64,000 nt of DNA from Alphaproteobacteria bacterium. Lineage in GTDB: Bacteria > Pseudomonadota > Alphaproteobacteria > Rhizobiales > GCA-2746425. The position numbers and the translations under genes were made by a program. Of the stretch, positions 18,472-27,111 are shown piece by piece; within the stretch, counting starts at the first letter, position 1, and each line of letters begins with the position of its first letter. The DNA lies in contig JANSWZ010000005.1 in NCBI GenBank assembly GCA_024743215.1, positions 186,001 through 250,000 on the forward strand, in the 5' to 3' direction. The notes under the pieces were generated by a model. It searched no databases, was not told the DNA's origin, and saw only the letters and a program-made list of their open reading frames with translations.

Positions 18472-19245
18472 ATGGCTGATCTAAATCGTCGTACATTTGG
18501 GCAGGCAGGCGTTCAATCGCAGGCGGATATCGATGAAGGCCTCCGCGCCTACATGCTCAAAGTTTATAATTACATGGCCATCGGCCTTGCGCTGACAGGT
18601 GTTGCTGCTCTGTTGTTCGCCAATCTGGCAACAACGGGTGATGCATCTGCTGCAGCTGCGCAGTTGCCGAATGGCAAAATGCTGACCGAATTCGGTGTGA
18701 TGCTCTTCACATCCCCACTGCGTTGGGTCGTGATGCTGGCACCTTTGGGCTTGGTCTTCTTTCTGATTGCCAAGGTTCCGAGCATGAGCGTGAGTGCAGC
18801 TCAAACCACATTCTGGGTCTATGCGGCCTTGATGGGCGTTTCCCTGTCTTCAATTTTCGTCATCTACACGCCTGAGAGCATCACGCAGGTGTTCTTTGTC
18901 ACTTCGGCGTCCTTCCTGGGGCTTAGCCTTTACGGTTACACAACCAAAAAGGATCTATCCGGCTGGGGTTCGTTCCTGATGATGGGTCTGATCGGCATTA
19001 TCATTGCGTCGATCGTGAACATTTTCCTTGGTTCGAGCGCGCTGCAATTCGCCATTTCGGTGATCGGTGTTCTGGTGTTTGCGGGCCTCACCGCCTATGA
19101 CACCCAGCAGATCAAGAACATGTATGATGTGAATGATGATGGCACGGCCTCTGGTCGCAAAGCGATCATGGGCGCGTTGAAGCTCTATCTCGATTTCGTC
19201 AATCTCTTCATCATGTTGCTGCACCTGTTCGGCAATCGCGAATAG
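18472..19245 (+). CDS. Bax inhibitor-1/YccA family membrane protein
   Basis: Integral membrane protein of the BI-1/TMBIM family (YccA, YbhL in E. coli), proteins linked to calcium leak and to control of membrane protease FtsH. Seven hydrophobic helices can be drawn across the 257 aa. The conserved C-terminal region has FAGLTAYDTQQIKNMYD, typical of the family, and ends with a hydrophobic helix LYLDFVNLFIMLLHLF. The gene is preceded by an AGAGGA ribosome site and a 195-nt gap after parB, and is followed by a clear terminator. It appears to be a single-gene unit. Confidence 0.9.
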   Translation: MADLNRRTFGQAGVQSQADIDEGLRAYMLKVYNYMAIGLALTGVAALLFANLATTGDASAAAAQLPNGKMLTEFGVMLFTSPLRWVVMLAPLGLVFFLIAKVPSMSVSAAQTTFWVYAALMGVSLSSIFVIYTPESITQVFFVTSASFLGLSLYGYTTKKDLSGWGSFLMMGLIGIIIASIVNIFLGSSALQFAISVIGVLVFAGLTAYDTQQIKNMYDVNDDGTASGRKAIMGALKLYLDFVNLFIMLLHLFGNRE

Positions 19246-19272
19246 CAATTTGGCGACAATTGAATAAACTTG

Positions 19273-19300
19273 AAGCGCGGTCCATTGGGCCGCGCTTTTT
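19273..19300 (+). terminator. Rho-independent terminator after the BI-1 gene
   Basis: AAGCGCGGTCC-ATT-GGGCCGCGCTT forms an 11-bp stem (one T-G pair) with a 3-nt loop, followed directly by a T run (TTTTT counting the stem end). It lies 28 nt after the BI-1 stop codon and 10 nt before the next gene. This is the most convincing intrinsic terminator in the window. Confidence 0.85.
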
Positions 19301-19309
19301 GATTCGAAC

Positions 19310-19870
19310 ATGAAGTCAGACAGAATGACAAACACTTCCCCAGCGTTTCAAATCTTGTTGCCGCAGTCCACGGATCTGCCTTTCATTCAGGCCATCTATG
19401 AGCAAGCTGTTCTAACCGGCACTGCTTCCTTTGAGCTGACACCGCCAGACCTCACCGAAATGACGCAGCGCTATCACGCACTGGTTGATCATGGTTTCCC
19501 CTATTTCGTCGCCAAGGACTCGACCGGACACGTGCTGGGTTATGCCTATGCCAGCCTCTATCGGGCACGCCCAGCCTATCGGTTTACTGTAGAGGATTCC
19601 ATTTACATTGCACCTGAGGCCCAGGGACTTGGCATTGGGCGAGCGCTATTGTCCCGTGTTATCGCAGACGCGACTGACAAGGGTTTTCGGCAAATGATCG
19701 CCGTCATTGGCGACAGCCAGCATAAAGCCTCAATTGCGTTGCACCAGCGTCTTGGCTTTGAACATTCGGGTGTGTTCCGGGATATTGGCTGGAAACAAAA
19801 TCGTTGGCTTGATACTGTTTTGATGCAACGATTTCTGGGTGAAGGCGCAAGGACGCCTGCTGAAAGCTGA
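19310..19870 (+). CDS. GNAT acetyltransferase, phosphinothricin acetyltransferase-like
   Basis: Acetyl-CoA-dependent N-acetyltransferase of the Pat/Bar/MddA-like group. The family pattern is clear: AIYEQAVLTGTASFEL near the N-terminus, YAYASLYRARPAYRFTVEDSIYI, the acetyl-CoA-binding QGLGIGRALLSRVI and C-terminal GFEHSGVFRDIGWKQNRWLDTVLMQ (in two blocks). About 186 aa; an ATG five codons in (19325) is an alternative start. Enzymes of this group in ordinary bacteria often act on methionine sulfoximine or sulfone, but the substrate here is not known. It follows the terminator of the BI-1 gene. Confidence 0.88.
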   Translation: MKSDRMTNTSPAFQILLPQSTDLPFIQAIYEQAVLTGTASFELTPPDLTEMTQRYHALVDHGFPYFVAKDSTGHVLGYAYASLYRARPAYRFTVEDSIYIAPEAQGLGIGRALLSRVIADATDKGFRQMIAVIGDSQHKASIALHQRLGFEHSGVFRDIGWKQNRWLDTVLMQRFLGEGARTPAES

Positions 19871-19881
19871 ATGGATTGCCA

Positions 19882-20286
19882 GTGGCTGGATATTCAAAAA
19901 CACCCCTTTTCAAGAAACTCGGCCTTAAGCACGATATGAAGGCGGTGTGTCTTAACGCCCCCGAGAATTACCTGGCATTGCTGGGAAGGGATGCGCCCGA
20001 ACAAGACTGGCTTGATGGTCTGGGCACTGCGTGCGACTTCGTCCATCTGTTTACAAAGTCAAAGGCGGAACTGGAGGCGCGTCTGCCTGCGTGTCAGGAC
20101 GCGATCAAAGCCACTGGAATGATCTGGGTTTCATGGCCCAAGAAAGCCTCAAAAGTCCCTACTGATATAACAGAGGATACCATTCGCTCCATCTGTCTGC
20201 CCTCCGGTCTGGTTGATGTGAAGGTTTGCGCGGTTGATGATATCTGGTCAGGGCTGAAACTTGTGATTCGCAAGGAATTGCGGTGA
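19882..20286 (+). CDS. DUF3052-family protein
   Basis: Small soluble protein of unknown function. The N-terminus AGYSKTPLFKKLGLK and the run IWVSWPKKASKVPTDITED are the features I recognise as DUF3052. The likely start is the GTG at 19882 (M-A-G-Y-S), giving 134 aa; a TTG two codons earlier is possible. It lies 11 nt after the acetyltransferase and is followed by the DUF2161 gene after 47 nt, so the three may be cotranscribed. No catalytic residues can be assigned. Confidence 0.8.
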   Translation: MAGYSKTPLFKKLGLKHDMKAVCLNAPENYLALLGRDAPEQDWLDGLGTACDFVHLFTKSKAELEARLPACQDAIKATGMIWVSWPKKASKVPTDITEDTIRSICLPSGLVDVKVCAVDDIWSGLKLVIRKELR

Positions 20287-20333
20287 TGCAGGCATGAGAC
20301 GATGAAGATATCTGCAAGCTGGTTCCTGAGCTG

Positions 20334-21053
20334 ATGGCCGTCTCAAAGCCAAGGCCAAAAGAAACCGAACTCTATCCCCCGGTCAAAGCCTATCTTGAAA
20401 ATCAGGGCTATGAGGTCAAGGGAGAGATCGGTGCGGCGGATGTGGTTGGTGTACGTGGTTCAGAAGCCCCCGTTATTGTCGAATTGAAAACCGGATTCTC
20501 CCTGTCCCTGTTTCATCAGGCCATAGATCGGCAGTCCATGACTGACGCTGTCTATGTGGCTGTGCCGCGCAGCACAGGCCGGATCTTTTTGAAGATGCTG
20601 CAGAACAATAAGTCTCTGTGCCGGCGCTTGGGTCTCGGCCTCATGACGGTTCGCCTCAAAGACTCATTTGTCGAAGTTCATCTCGACCCTGGACCCTATA
20701 AACCACGACGCTCAAAGCCCCGCACCTCACGTTTGCTGCGAGAGTTTGAAAAACGCGTTGGCGACCCAAATCAGGGTGGGGCAACACGGAAGAGTCTCAT
20801 CACAGCCTATCGGCAGGATGCGTTGCGATGCGTTGCTGTTCTGTCCGCCAACGGACCCATGAAAGCAGCGTCAGTTGCAGCGGAGGCAAAGGTCGACAGA
20901 GCCAGACGCATTATGGCAGATGATCACTACGGGTGGTTTGAGCGCGTCTCAACTGGCATCTACATTTTGACCCCCAAAGGGCTTACAGCCGTGTCTGACT
21001 ATGCCAGTGAACTGAAAACTATTGTTTCAGCTCTCAAAAACGGTGAAAGCTGA
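20334..21053 (+). CDS. DUF2161 protein, PD-(D/E)XK nuclease-like fold plus winged-helix-like C-terminus
   Basis: Protein of unknown role, placed by experts in the PD-(D/E)XK phosphodiesterase superfamily. The core motif is visible: an early Glu/Lys helix (YPPVKAYLENQGYEVKGEIG), then AADVVGVRG with the Asp, then PVIVELKTG with the E-x-K. The region LLREFEKRVGDPNQGG links to a C-terminal part (SLITAYRQDALRCVAVL, AASVAAEAKVDRARRIMADDHYGWFERV) that looks like a winged helix. It is 239 aa. It may bind or cut DNA; no toxin-antitoxin or restriction partner is seen beside it. Confidence 0.8.
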   Translation: MAVSKPRPKETELYPPVKAYLENQGYEVKGEIGAADVVGVRGSEAPVIVELKTGFSLSLFHQAIDRQSMTDAVYVAVPRSTGRIFLKMLQNNKSLCRRLGLGLMTVRLKDSFVEVHLDPGPYKPRRSKPRTSRLLREFEKRVGDPNQGGATRKSLITAYRQDALRCVAVLSANGPMKAASVAAEAKVDRARRIMADDHYGWFERVSTGIYILTPKGLTAVSDYASELKTIVSALKNGES

Positions 21054-21198
21054 TCCAACCTGCTCAACACTGTTGCAAAGACCGGTGGTTTGAGGCCACA
21101 TGTCTGACGCGGCGGTGTTTCGGACTACCCAGTATCAAATCTGCCTCTGCGTGAATTGTCCTATTTGTGAACAATACTTCTTTGGTGTATCAGTTTTT

Positions 21199-21960
21199 AT
21201 GATCAATACCGTTATTCTGGGGATTGCTTTTGTGGCAGGAACCATCCTTTTGGTCCTGTTCGGCTATTTTTTGATGCGCCGGATTGCTGCTGCCCATGTT
21301 GTTTCTGACAGCAAGGATCTGGCTGGCTCAGTCATCTTTCGGATTTCGGCACTGCACGGGCTTATTCTTGCCCTGGTGTTTGCCCAGCAAATGTTTGAAT
21401 ACCACAAACTTCAGGACGAGACGGTTCGCGAAGCTTCGGTGATTACTGATATCTATTTCGATATTGAACGCCATGGTGGCCCGGAAATTTTGGAAATCCG
21501 GACCGCCCTTCAAAAATATGTGGCACTTGTCGTCAACGAAGAATGGCAGTCTTTGTCTGAAGACGGTGAATTGTCTTCTGCGGCCTGGAAAGAATGGGAA
21601 AAGATCTATGACACACTTCTGGATCTTGAGGCGAATACGCCGAGACAAGAGGATTTAAGGCGATTCATGCTGAGCGACATCCGAACAGTTGCCGAAATGC
21701 GTGACAGGAGGGCAGGTCACGGCCTGAAAACTGTCAGCAACATGTTCTGGTTTGCGGCAATTTCGGGTATCTTCCTGGTGTCATTAGCTTATTATTGTTT
21801 CACACCCACCTTGCATCATATTGTCCTGATCGGCATTTTTGCGGCGTTCACGGGTATCATTTTGTTCTTTATCTTCTCCTTCTCCGATCCGTTCGGGGCG
21901 CCCGGCGCACTGCAAGCGAGCGCATTTGAACGATTGCTTTCCAATAACTTTGCCGACTAA
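21199..21960 (+). CDS. Bestrophin-like (DUF4239-type) membrane protein
   Basis: Membrane protein of uncertain function. Four hydrophobic segments are seen: TVILGIAFVAGTILLVLFGY, the ISALHGLILALVFA stretch, then after a soluble acidic middle part FWFAAISGIFLVSLAYYCF and HHIVLIGIFAAFTGIILFF. The C-terminal SFSDPFGAPGALQASAFERL resembles the conserved Asp-Pro-Phe motif of DUF4239 proteins. I choose the ATG at 21199 (253 aa) because the sequence upstream of it is Cys-rich and unlike a signal; a start at 21100 would give 286 aa. It stands alone between the DUF2161 gene and a transporter gene. Confidence 0.65.
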   Translation: MINTVILGIAFVAGTILLVLFGYFLMRRIAAAHVVSDSKDLAGSVIFRISALHGLILALVFAQQMFEYHKLQDETVREASVITDIYFDIERHGGPEILEIRTALQKYVALVVNEEWQSLSEDGELSSAAWKEWEKIYDTLLDLEANTPRQEDLRRFMLSDIRTVAEMRDRRAGHGLKTVSNMFWFAAISGIFLVSLAYYCFTPTLHHIVLIGIFAAFTGIILFFIFSFSDPFGAPGALQASAFERLLSNNFAD

Positions 21961-22052
21961 GCTATTCTGACCTACGCTAAGTCGCGCGGTGTAAGCGATT
22001 GATCTGGAAACGTATCGTGGCGCATTGATCGCCATGCAAACAGAGTATTTCC

Positions 22053-22961
22053 ATGGACATTGTCGACATCATCAAATCCGTTGAGGGTACCGAAACCGGC
22101 GCATTGGTAGCCCTCGTTCTGGCCTTGCTGTCTGCCATGGCCCATGCGTTGTTCGGTGCGGTGCTGAAATCCGGCGATCCGATCCTCAATCGTGGGGCCA
22201 TCAATGTCTGTTATGGATTGGCGGCAGCACCCCTTGCCCTGTTTGTCGCACCCTGGCCGTCAGATGCATTATGGCCGATCCTGTTTCTCGTCTATGTGGT
22301 GCATTTTGCCTATGAATGGTTTCAGGTGAAGTCGTTTGAACATGGCGCATTTGTTCTCGTCTATCCGATTGGACGCGGCTCCGGCCCCTTGTTGATCGCC
22401 CTCGCTGCGATTTTTGTATTCAATGAAAAACTGTATTGGAATCAATGGTTTGGAATTCTAATGATTTCCAGTGGGATCCTGGGATTGGCTCAGGTCAATC
22501 TGAAAAGCGCGCTTTTGAAGGGCGAGAATATGCGCGGATTGCATTTGGCCCTCGGCTTCGCCCTGGGAACCGGCTTCCTGATCGCGGTTTACACCACGAT
22601 TGACGCCTATGGCATCAGGTTGGCGGATAATCCCTTCACATTTCTTGCATGGTTTTTCTTCATGGGGCTGTTCAGCTCTCCCATTATTGCCATTTTGAAA
22701 TACCGACGATTGGAAGTACCGGTTGACAAGGTTGCGTTGTTCGCCCGGGGTCTGCTGGGCGCAATTATCGCTGTCATCAGTTTTGGTTCGGTGATGCTGG
22801 CAACACGACTTGGACAGGTGGCCACGGTCGCCGCCCTGCGTGAGACATCCATCATATTTGCAACGGCTTTGGGCGTCTTTGTTTTCAAAGAGCAGGTTAC
22901 GGCATCCCGATTGCTGCTGATCGGGTTGATTGCTGCTGGAGCGGTGATGGTTGAGATATGA
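22053..22961 (+). CDS. EamA/DMT-superfamily transporter
   Basis: Inner-membrane permease of the drug/metabolite transporter superfamily. Ten hydrophobic helices can be drawn across 302 aa as two EamA repeats. The first repeat ends in FGILMISSGILGLAQV and the second in LFIGLIAAGAVMVEI-type sequence (LLLIGLIAAGAVMVEI). Substrates in this superfamily range from amino acids to nucleotide precursors and cannot be told from sequence. It is a single gene, convergent with the leu block with 27 nt between the stop codons. Confidence 0.85.
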   Translation: MDIVDIIKSVEGTETGALVALVLALLSAMAHALFGAVLKSGDPILNRGAINVCYGLAAAPLALFVAPWPSDALWPILFLVYVVHFAYEWFQVKSFEHGAFVLVYPIGRGSGPLLIALAAIFVFNEKLYWNQWFGILMISSGILGLAQVNLKSALLKGENMRGLHLALGFALGTGFLIAVYTTIDAYGIRLADNPFTFLAWFFFMGLFSSPIIAILKYRRLEVPVDKVALFARGLLGAIIAVISFGSVMLATRLGQVATVAALRETSIIFATALGVFVFKEQVTASRLLLIGLIAAGAVMVEI

Positions 22962-22988
22962 TCGTAATCAGTAATTAGCCGGCTATAT

Positions 22989-23462
22989 TTAAGCGCTCAA
23001 CTCGGTTGAAGGATTCACCGGAATCACAAAGCTCTTGAACGCTGCGGGCTCTGCTAGGCTGGAATAGATGCGCATGGCAATGTCGTTCTTTTCCGATACC
23101 AGCCAACGTAGATAGGTCCAATTGCGGGTGTTGCCGATCTCGGTCAGTTCCCTGACAAGTTCAGAGCTGACGCCCAGACCCCTGTGTTCATACCCAATGA
23201 AAAGGTCATCCAATTGGCCGGTGCGGCGACCGCTGATGGCCTCAGGAAGGTCGAAAAAGATGGCAAAGCCGACCAGTACCTCATCCCGGAACGCGCCCAG
23301 AACTTCTGCAGTGGAGTCCTGGAGAAGGGTTTCGGCATAATACTGGTCGGGGCGGCGCGGTGCGCCTCGGCGCAGCATCTGAGCGTAAGAGGCGATAAGC
23401 GGCGCGAGTGTTAGCGCGTCGCTATCGACAAGAATTCTCATGCTGAGCCCTTTAACGGCCAT
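22989..23462 (-). CDS. GNAT-family N-acetyltransferase
   Basis: Small acetyltransferase. The region GQLDDLFIGYEHRGLGVSSELVRELTEI (in adjoining blocks) matches the GNAT beta4-alpha3 acetyl-CoA motif R/Q-x-x-G-x-G/A. An internal ATG at 23441 (MRILVDSDA) may be the true start because the family usually begins within a few residues of the first strand. It begins 3 nt after the leuB stop, so it is probably the last gene of that operon, though it has no evident link to leucine synthesis. Confidence 0.82.
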   Translation of the reverse strand: MAVKGLSMRILVDSDALTLAPLIASYAQMLRRGAPRRPDQYYAETLLQDSTAEVLGAFRDEVLVGFAIFFDLPEAISGRRTGQLDDLFIGYEHRGLGVSSELVRELTEIGNTRNWTYLRWLVSEKNDIAMRIYSSLAEPAAFKSFVIPVNPSTELSA

Positions 23463-23465
23463 GAT

Positions 23466-24590
23466 TTATGCTCCCGCTCCGTCGGCCAGCGCATCCAGCT
23501 CGGCCAGAATGGCTTCGCCCATGCCCTTTGTTCCGACCTTGGTCATCCCATCTGTATAGATATCGCCAGTCCGGAAGCCTTTTTCAAGAACACCGGCAAT
23601 AGCCTTTTCGACCAGAGTGGCTGTATCGCCCATGTCCAGTGAATAGCGCAGGGCCATGGAGAGGCTGGAAATCATGGCAATCGGGTTCGCCTGGCCTGTG
23701 CCGGCAATATCGGGAGCAGAGCCATGGACAGGCTCATACATGGATTTCCGCCTGCCGGTTTTGGCATCCGGTGCGCCCAGTGACGCAGACGGCAACATGC
23801 CAAGTGAACCGGTCAACATGGCTGCAATATCGGACAACACATCGCCAAACAGATTGTCGGTTACGATCACGTCGAACTGTTTTGGGTTACGCACCAATTG
23901 CATGGCACCGGCATCTGCCAGCATATGCTCCAGTTCCACGTCAGCGAATTCTTCTGCATGGACCTTGGTTACGACCTGGTTCCACAATACGCCGGACTTC
24001 ATCACATTGCGCTTTTCCATGGATGTGACTTTGTTGTTGCGGGTCCGGCCCAAATCAAAGGCAACACGTGTGATGCGCTCAATTTCGTAAGTGTCGTAAA
24101 CCTGGGTGTCGATGCCGCGTTGCTGGCCGTTGCCCAGATCAATAATCTCTTTTGGCTCGCCAAAATAAACGCCGCCTGTCAGCTCCCGTACAATGAGAAT
24201 ATCGAGATCTTCCACGATTTCCCGCTTCAGGGAAGATGAATCCGCCAATGCGCCGTAGCAAATGGCAGGGCGCAGATTGGCAAATAATTGCAAATCCTTG
24301 CGCAGCCGCAGCAAGCCAGCCTCCGGACGCACTTCATAAGGCACATCGTCCCATTTAGGACCACCAACAGCGCCGAACAGCACAGCGTCTGCCTGTTGTG
24401 CCAGATCCACAGCGCGATCGGACACAGCACTGCCATAAGCATCGTATGCAGCCCCGCCCACCAGATCTTCTTCAATCTCAAAGGATGCCAGCCCAGCCTT
24501 TTCAATCCAGTCCAGAACGGACCGGACTTCGGCCATGACATCGGGGCCAATGCCGTCGCCGGGAAGAAGCAGGAGTTTGTGGGTGGTCAT
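23466..24590 (-). CDS. leuB: 3-Isopropylmalate dehydrogenase
   Basis: NAD-dependent oxidative decarboxylation of 3-isopropylmalate in leucine synthesis, cytoplasmic. The N-terminus is [17 protein letters not shown]. The catalytic region [25 protein letters not shown] and the substrate/NAD segment [19 protein letters not shown] (given as parts) are typical. The start is the ATG at 24590 with AAGGA just upstream; 374 aa, the normal size. It is third in a leftward run leuD, RidA-like, leuB, GNAT. leuC and leuA are not in the window. Confidence 0.96.
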   Translation of the reverse strand: MTTHKLLLLPGDGIGPDVMAEVRSVLDWIEKAGLASFEIEEDLVGGAAYDAYGSAVSDRAVDLAQQADAVLFGAVGGPKWDDVPYEVRPEAGLLRLRKDLQLFANLRPAICYGALADSSSLKREIVEDLDILIVRELTGGVYFGEPKEIIDLGNGQQRGIDTQVYDTYEIERITRVAFDLGRTRNNKVTSMEKRNVMKSGVLWNQVVTKVHAEEFADVELEHMLADAGAMQLVRNPKQFDVIVTDNLFGDVLSDIAAMLTGSLGMLPSASLGAPDAKTGRRKSMYEPVHGSAPDIAGTGQANPIAMISSLSMALRYSLDMGDTATLVEKAIAGVLEKGFRTGDIYTDGMTKVGTKGMGEAILAELDALADGAGA

Positions 24591-24729
24591 AATAAAATCC
24601 TTGGTCGATTGTTTGTTAGTGGGTGGATAATGCGGCTTGAATGCGCTGGCAAGAGGGTGCGGGATTGAAGCCAGACAAAACACTGAATTTTTGGCCAAAA
24701 GCAGCCATTTGGATCGTCAAACGATCAGT

Positions 24730-25116
24730 TCAGCCATCTGTCTTGAGTGCGGTGACTTCAATTTCAATCTTCATGGCAGGATCAATCAGATCGCATATCA
24801 GCATGGTTGCGGCCGGACGAATGTCCTTGAAATAAGTGCCAACCAAATCAAAGACCGTGCTGACATATGTTCGCTCGGACACGTAATAGACTGCGCGAAC
24901 AATATCTGTGCGCTGGAAACCGGCCTGATTGAGCGTGTTGTCAATGGTGGCGAAGATGTTCGCCACTTGCGCATCCAGACCCTCTGGCAATTGCATTATT
25001 GTGTAATCAAAACCGGTGGTGCCAGCAACGAAGCACCAATTTCCCTGCACGACGGCGCGGGAATAGCCAGCTGTTTCCTCAAAGGGTGACCCTGTGGAGA
25101 TCAGCTGGCGTTTCAT
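24730..25116 (-). CDS. RidA/YjgF-family protein
   Basis: RidA proteins speed the hydrolysis of reactive enamine/imine intermediates released by PLP enzymes; some relatives have other roles. The family pattern is seen in ISTGSPFEETAGYSRAVVQG, VFVAGTTG-type sequence (CFVAGTTGFD), QVANIFATIDNTLNQAGF and the C-terminal KIEIEVTALK. The arginine normally found near the last segment (about R105 in RidA, in the pattern xxR-P-A-x-T) is visible as IRPAATM. Length 128 aa. It lies between leuD and leuB, so a link to branched-chain metabolism is likely but not shown. Confidence 0.88.
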   Translation of the reverse strand: MKRQLISTGSPFEETAGYSRAVVQGNWCFVAGTTGFDYTIMQLPEGLDAQVANIFATIDNTLNQAGFQRTDIVRAVYYVSERTYVSTVFDLVGTYFKDIRPAATMLICDLIDPAMKIEIEVTALKTDG

Positions 25117-25139
25117 CACAAAGGCCTAAAGTCTGATCC

Positions 25140-25745
25140 TTAGGCCCAAGGCTGCGTTTCGGCCTGGCTGGCTTCAAATGCATCAATGCTGGCCACTTTT
25201 TCCATTGTCAGGCCAATGTCATCCAGACCGTTCAGGAGGCAATGCTTTTTGAACGCATCGATCTCGAAATTGATCACACCGCCATCTGGGCCATGAATCT
25301 GCTGGGATTCAAGATCAATACTGAGTGTTGCATTGGAACCGCGCTCGGCATCATCCATCAATTTGTCCAGCTCGTCCGGCGATACGACAACTGGCAGAAT
25401 GCCGTTCTTGAAGCAGTTATTGTAGAAAATATCGGCAAAGCTGGTGGAAATGACACAGGTAATGCCGAAATCCTTCAGCGCCCATGGCGCATGTTCGCGG
25501 CTGGAACCACAGCCGAAATTGTCGCCTGCCACCAAAATGTTGGCATTGCGGTAAGCTGGCTTGTTCAGCACAAAGCCTTCATTTTCCGAGCCATCATCAT
25601 TGTAGCGCATTTCAGAAAACAGAGCTGTTCCCAGACCGGTGCGCTTGATGGTTTTCAGATATTGCTTTGGGATAATCATGTCCGTGTCGATGTTGATGAA
25701 CGGCATTGGTGCTGCAACAGCGGTCAATTTGTCGAACTTGTCCAT
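25140..25745 (-). CDS. leuD: 3-Isopropylmalate dehydratase small subunit
   Basis: Small subunit of isopropylmalate isomerase, which needs the LeuC iron-sulfur subunit. Family sequence is clear: [35 protein letters not shown] and the [20 protein letters not shown] segment. The 201 aa matches the bacterial LeuD with a C-terminal extension. It is the first gene of the leftward run. leuC is not adjacent, unlike the usual leuCDB layout, so LeuC must be encoded elsewhere. Confidence 0.96.
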   Translation of the reverse strand: MDKFDKLTAVAAPMPFINIDTDMIIPKQYLKTIKRTGLGTALFSEMRYNDDGSENEGFVLNKPAYRNANILVAGDNFGCGSSREHAPWALKDFGITCVISTSFADIFYNNCFKNGILPVVVSPDELDKLMDDAERGSNATLSIDLESQQIHGPDGGVINFEIDAFKKHCLLNGLDDIGLTMEKVASIDAFEASQAETQPWA

Positions 25746-25953
25746 TTTTTATTCCCTTATGTGATTGCGCGCCGGTTTAGCCCAGCTTTGGACATTTGTG
25801 AAGCGGTGAGTTGTTGAATTTGAGTTGGTCAATTGTCAGAAAGCCGGGGAATCAGACCCTATTAACCATGGCAGTGATCGCAAAAGCCCGATTAACGCGT
25901 AATTTACGGCGTGGGGCGATGTTCTGTCGTGATTGAAAAGACATTGGTGCGCC

Positions 25954-27111
25954 ATGCCATCGACAGCAACTCTTGCAGATTTTGAAGACGACAGTGTTTC
26001 AGATGCTGTTGGTATAGCTGCGCCGTGGTCGCTGACTTTGAAAGAGGCGCGTGCGCTGGATCATGACGATCTGGCGGCTCTTGATGATTTGATGCAAAGG
26101 GCCGGCGACAGTCACTCCGGCAATGTCTTTTTCGAGCCGCGTGCGGTTTTGGCCTCAAGTCCATTGTCAAAGCAGCCGATCCACTGGCTTTTGTGGTCCC
26201 ATCAAAACCGACTTTGTTTCGCAGCACCTGTGGTCGTGCGACGGGTTGGTGGGTTTTCCTTTCTGAAAATCTGGACGCACACTTACGCGCCGCTGGGGAC
26301 GCCGCTTATTGCTGACCCGTTTCAGGCCGATGCTTTTTTGGATGAATTGGGGCGTCAGGGTTTTTCAGCGCTTGTCTGTCCCTGGCTGGAGTCAGAAAGC
26401 GTTTTGGCCAAAGCGGTTCAAAATCGCAGCGTCCAACAGCAAGGATTTTGGTCCGGGCTGGCTGATCGCGTTGTTTTGACATCTGACTGGACCCAGGCGG
26501 CTTCGCTTTCCAAGCAGCGCAAGAAGAAGCTGCGTAAAATGCAGCGGCTAATTCCGCTGGTTCATACTGTGCTGAAAGGTTCTGAGGCGCAGAATGATGG
26601 ATTCCGCCAATTCTGTGATCTGGAGGCCATGGGCTGGAAGGGCGCTGCGGGCTCTGCATTGAAACAGTCCGAGACAGCCCTGAACTTTGCCACTGAGCTT
26701 GTGGCCGGACATGCGGCTCGCGGCACGCTGGCGATTGACAGTCTGGACGACCCCGCCCGTTCCGGCGATCAGGCCGTTGCCATGGTTGTGAGTTTTGCGC
26801 AGGCCGGGCGCGGTGTTGTCTGGAAAATCGGCCATCATACAGAATATGACGCGGTGTCGCCGGGCTATCAGGTCATTTTAGCCGCGTCAGAGCGTTTTAC
26901 GGCGGATGAAACCGCGATCTCGATCGATTCTCTGGCTGGCCCTGAGCATCCAATGGTCGGGTGGCTGTGGCCTGGACGATTGACTGTGGGAACACTGAGC
27001 ATTCCGCTTGGTAACTCAGCGTTGGTCGCCAGAATCCTGTCCCGGGTTTACGCGACGGAAACACGCCTCAGGTCAATGGCCCGGGCTCTGCGTCAGCGGC
27101 TTCGCGGATAG
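25954..27111 (+). CDS. FemAB/BioF2-like GNAT-superfamily acyltransferase
   Basis: Predicted soluble acyltransferase of the Acetyltransf_6 type, a family found near cell-envelope and polysaccharide genes. Features seen are a basic helix SKQRKKKLRKMQRLIP in the middle, then FCDLEAMGWKGAAGSALKQSE and the C-terminal half with VVWKIGHHTEYDAVSPGYQVI, which resembles the second GNAT domain of FemAB-like enzymes. The start is the ATG at 25954 (385 aa). Its 3' end overlaps the 3' end of the convergent acyl-CoA synthetase gene by 44 bp. The acyl donor and acceptor are unknown. Confidence 0.7.
   Translation: MPSTATLADFEDDSVSDAVGIAAPWSLTLKEARALDHDDLAALDDLMQRAGDSHSGNVFFEPRAVLASSPLSKQPIHWLLWSHQNRLCFAAPVVVRRVGGFSFLKIWTHTYAPLGTPLIADPFQADAFLDELGRQGFSALVCPWLESESVLAKAVQNRSVQQQGFWSGLADRVVLTSDWTQAASLSKQRKKKLRKMQRLIPLVHTVLKGSEAQNDGFRQFCDLEAMGWKGAAGSALKQSETALNFATELVAGHAARGTLAIDSLDDPARSGDQAVAMVVSFAQAGRGVVWKIGHHTEYDAVSPGYQVILAASERFTADETAISIDSLAGPEHPMVGWLWPGRLTVGTLSIPLGNSALVARILSRVYATETRLRSMARALRQRLRG

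Noticed and set aside
25892-25907. CtrA-like site TTAACGCGTAATTTAC upstream of the FemAB-like gene
   Set aside because: One mismatch and a single copy far from cell-cycle genes; such a short degenerate motif is expected by chance in a 64-kb window. Not called as a feature.
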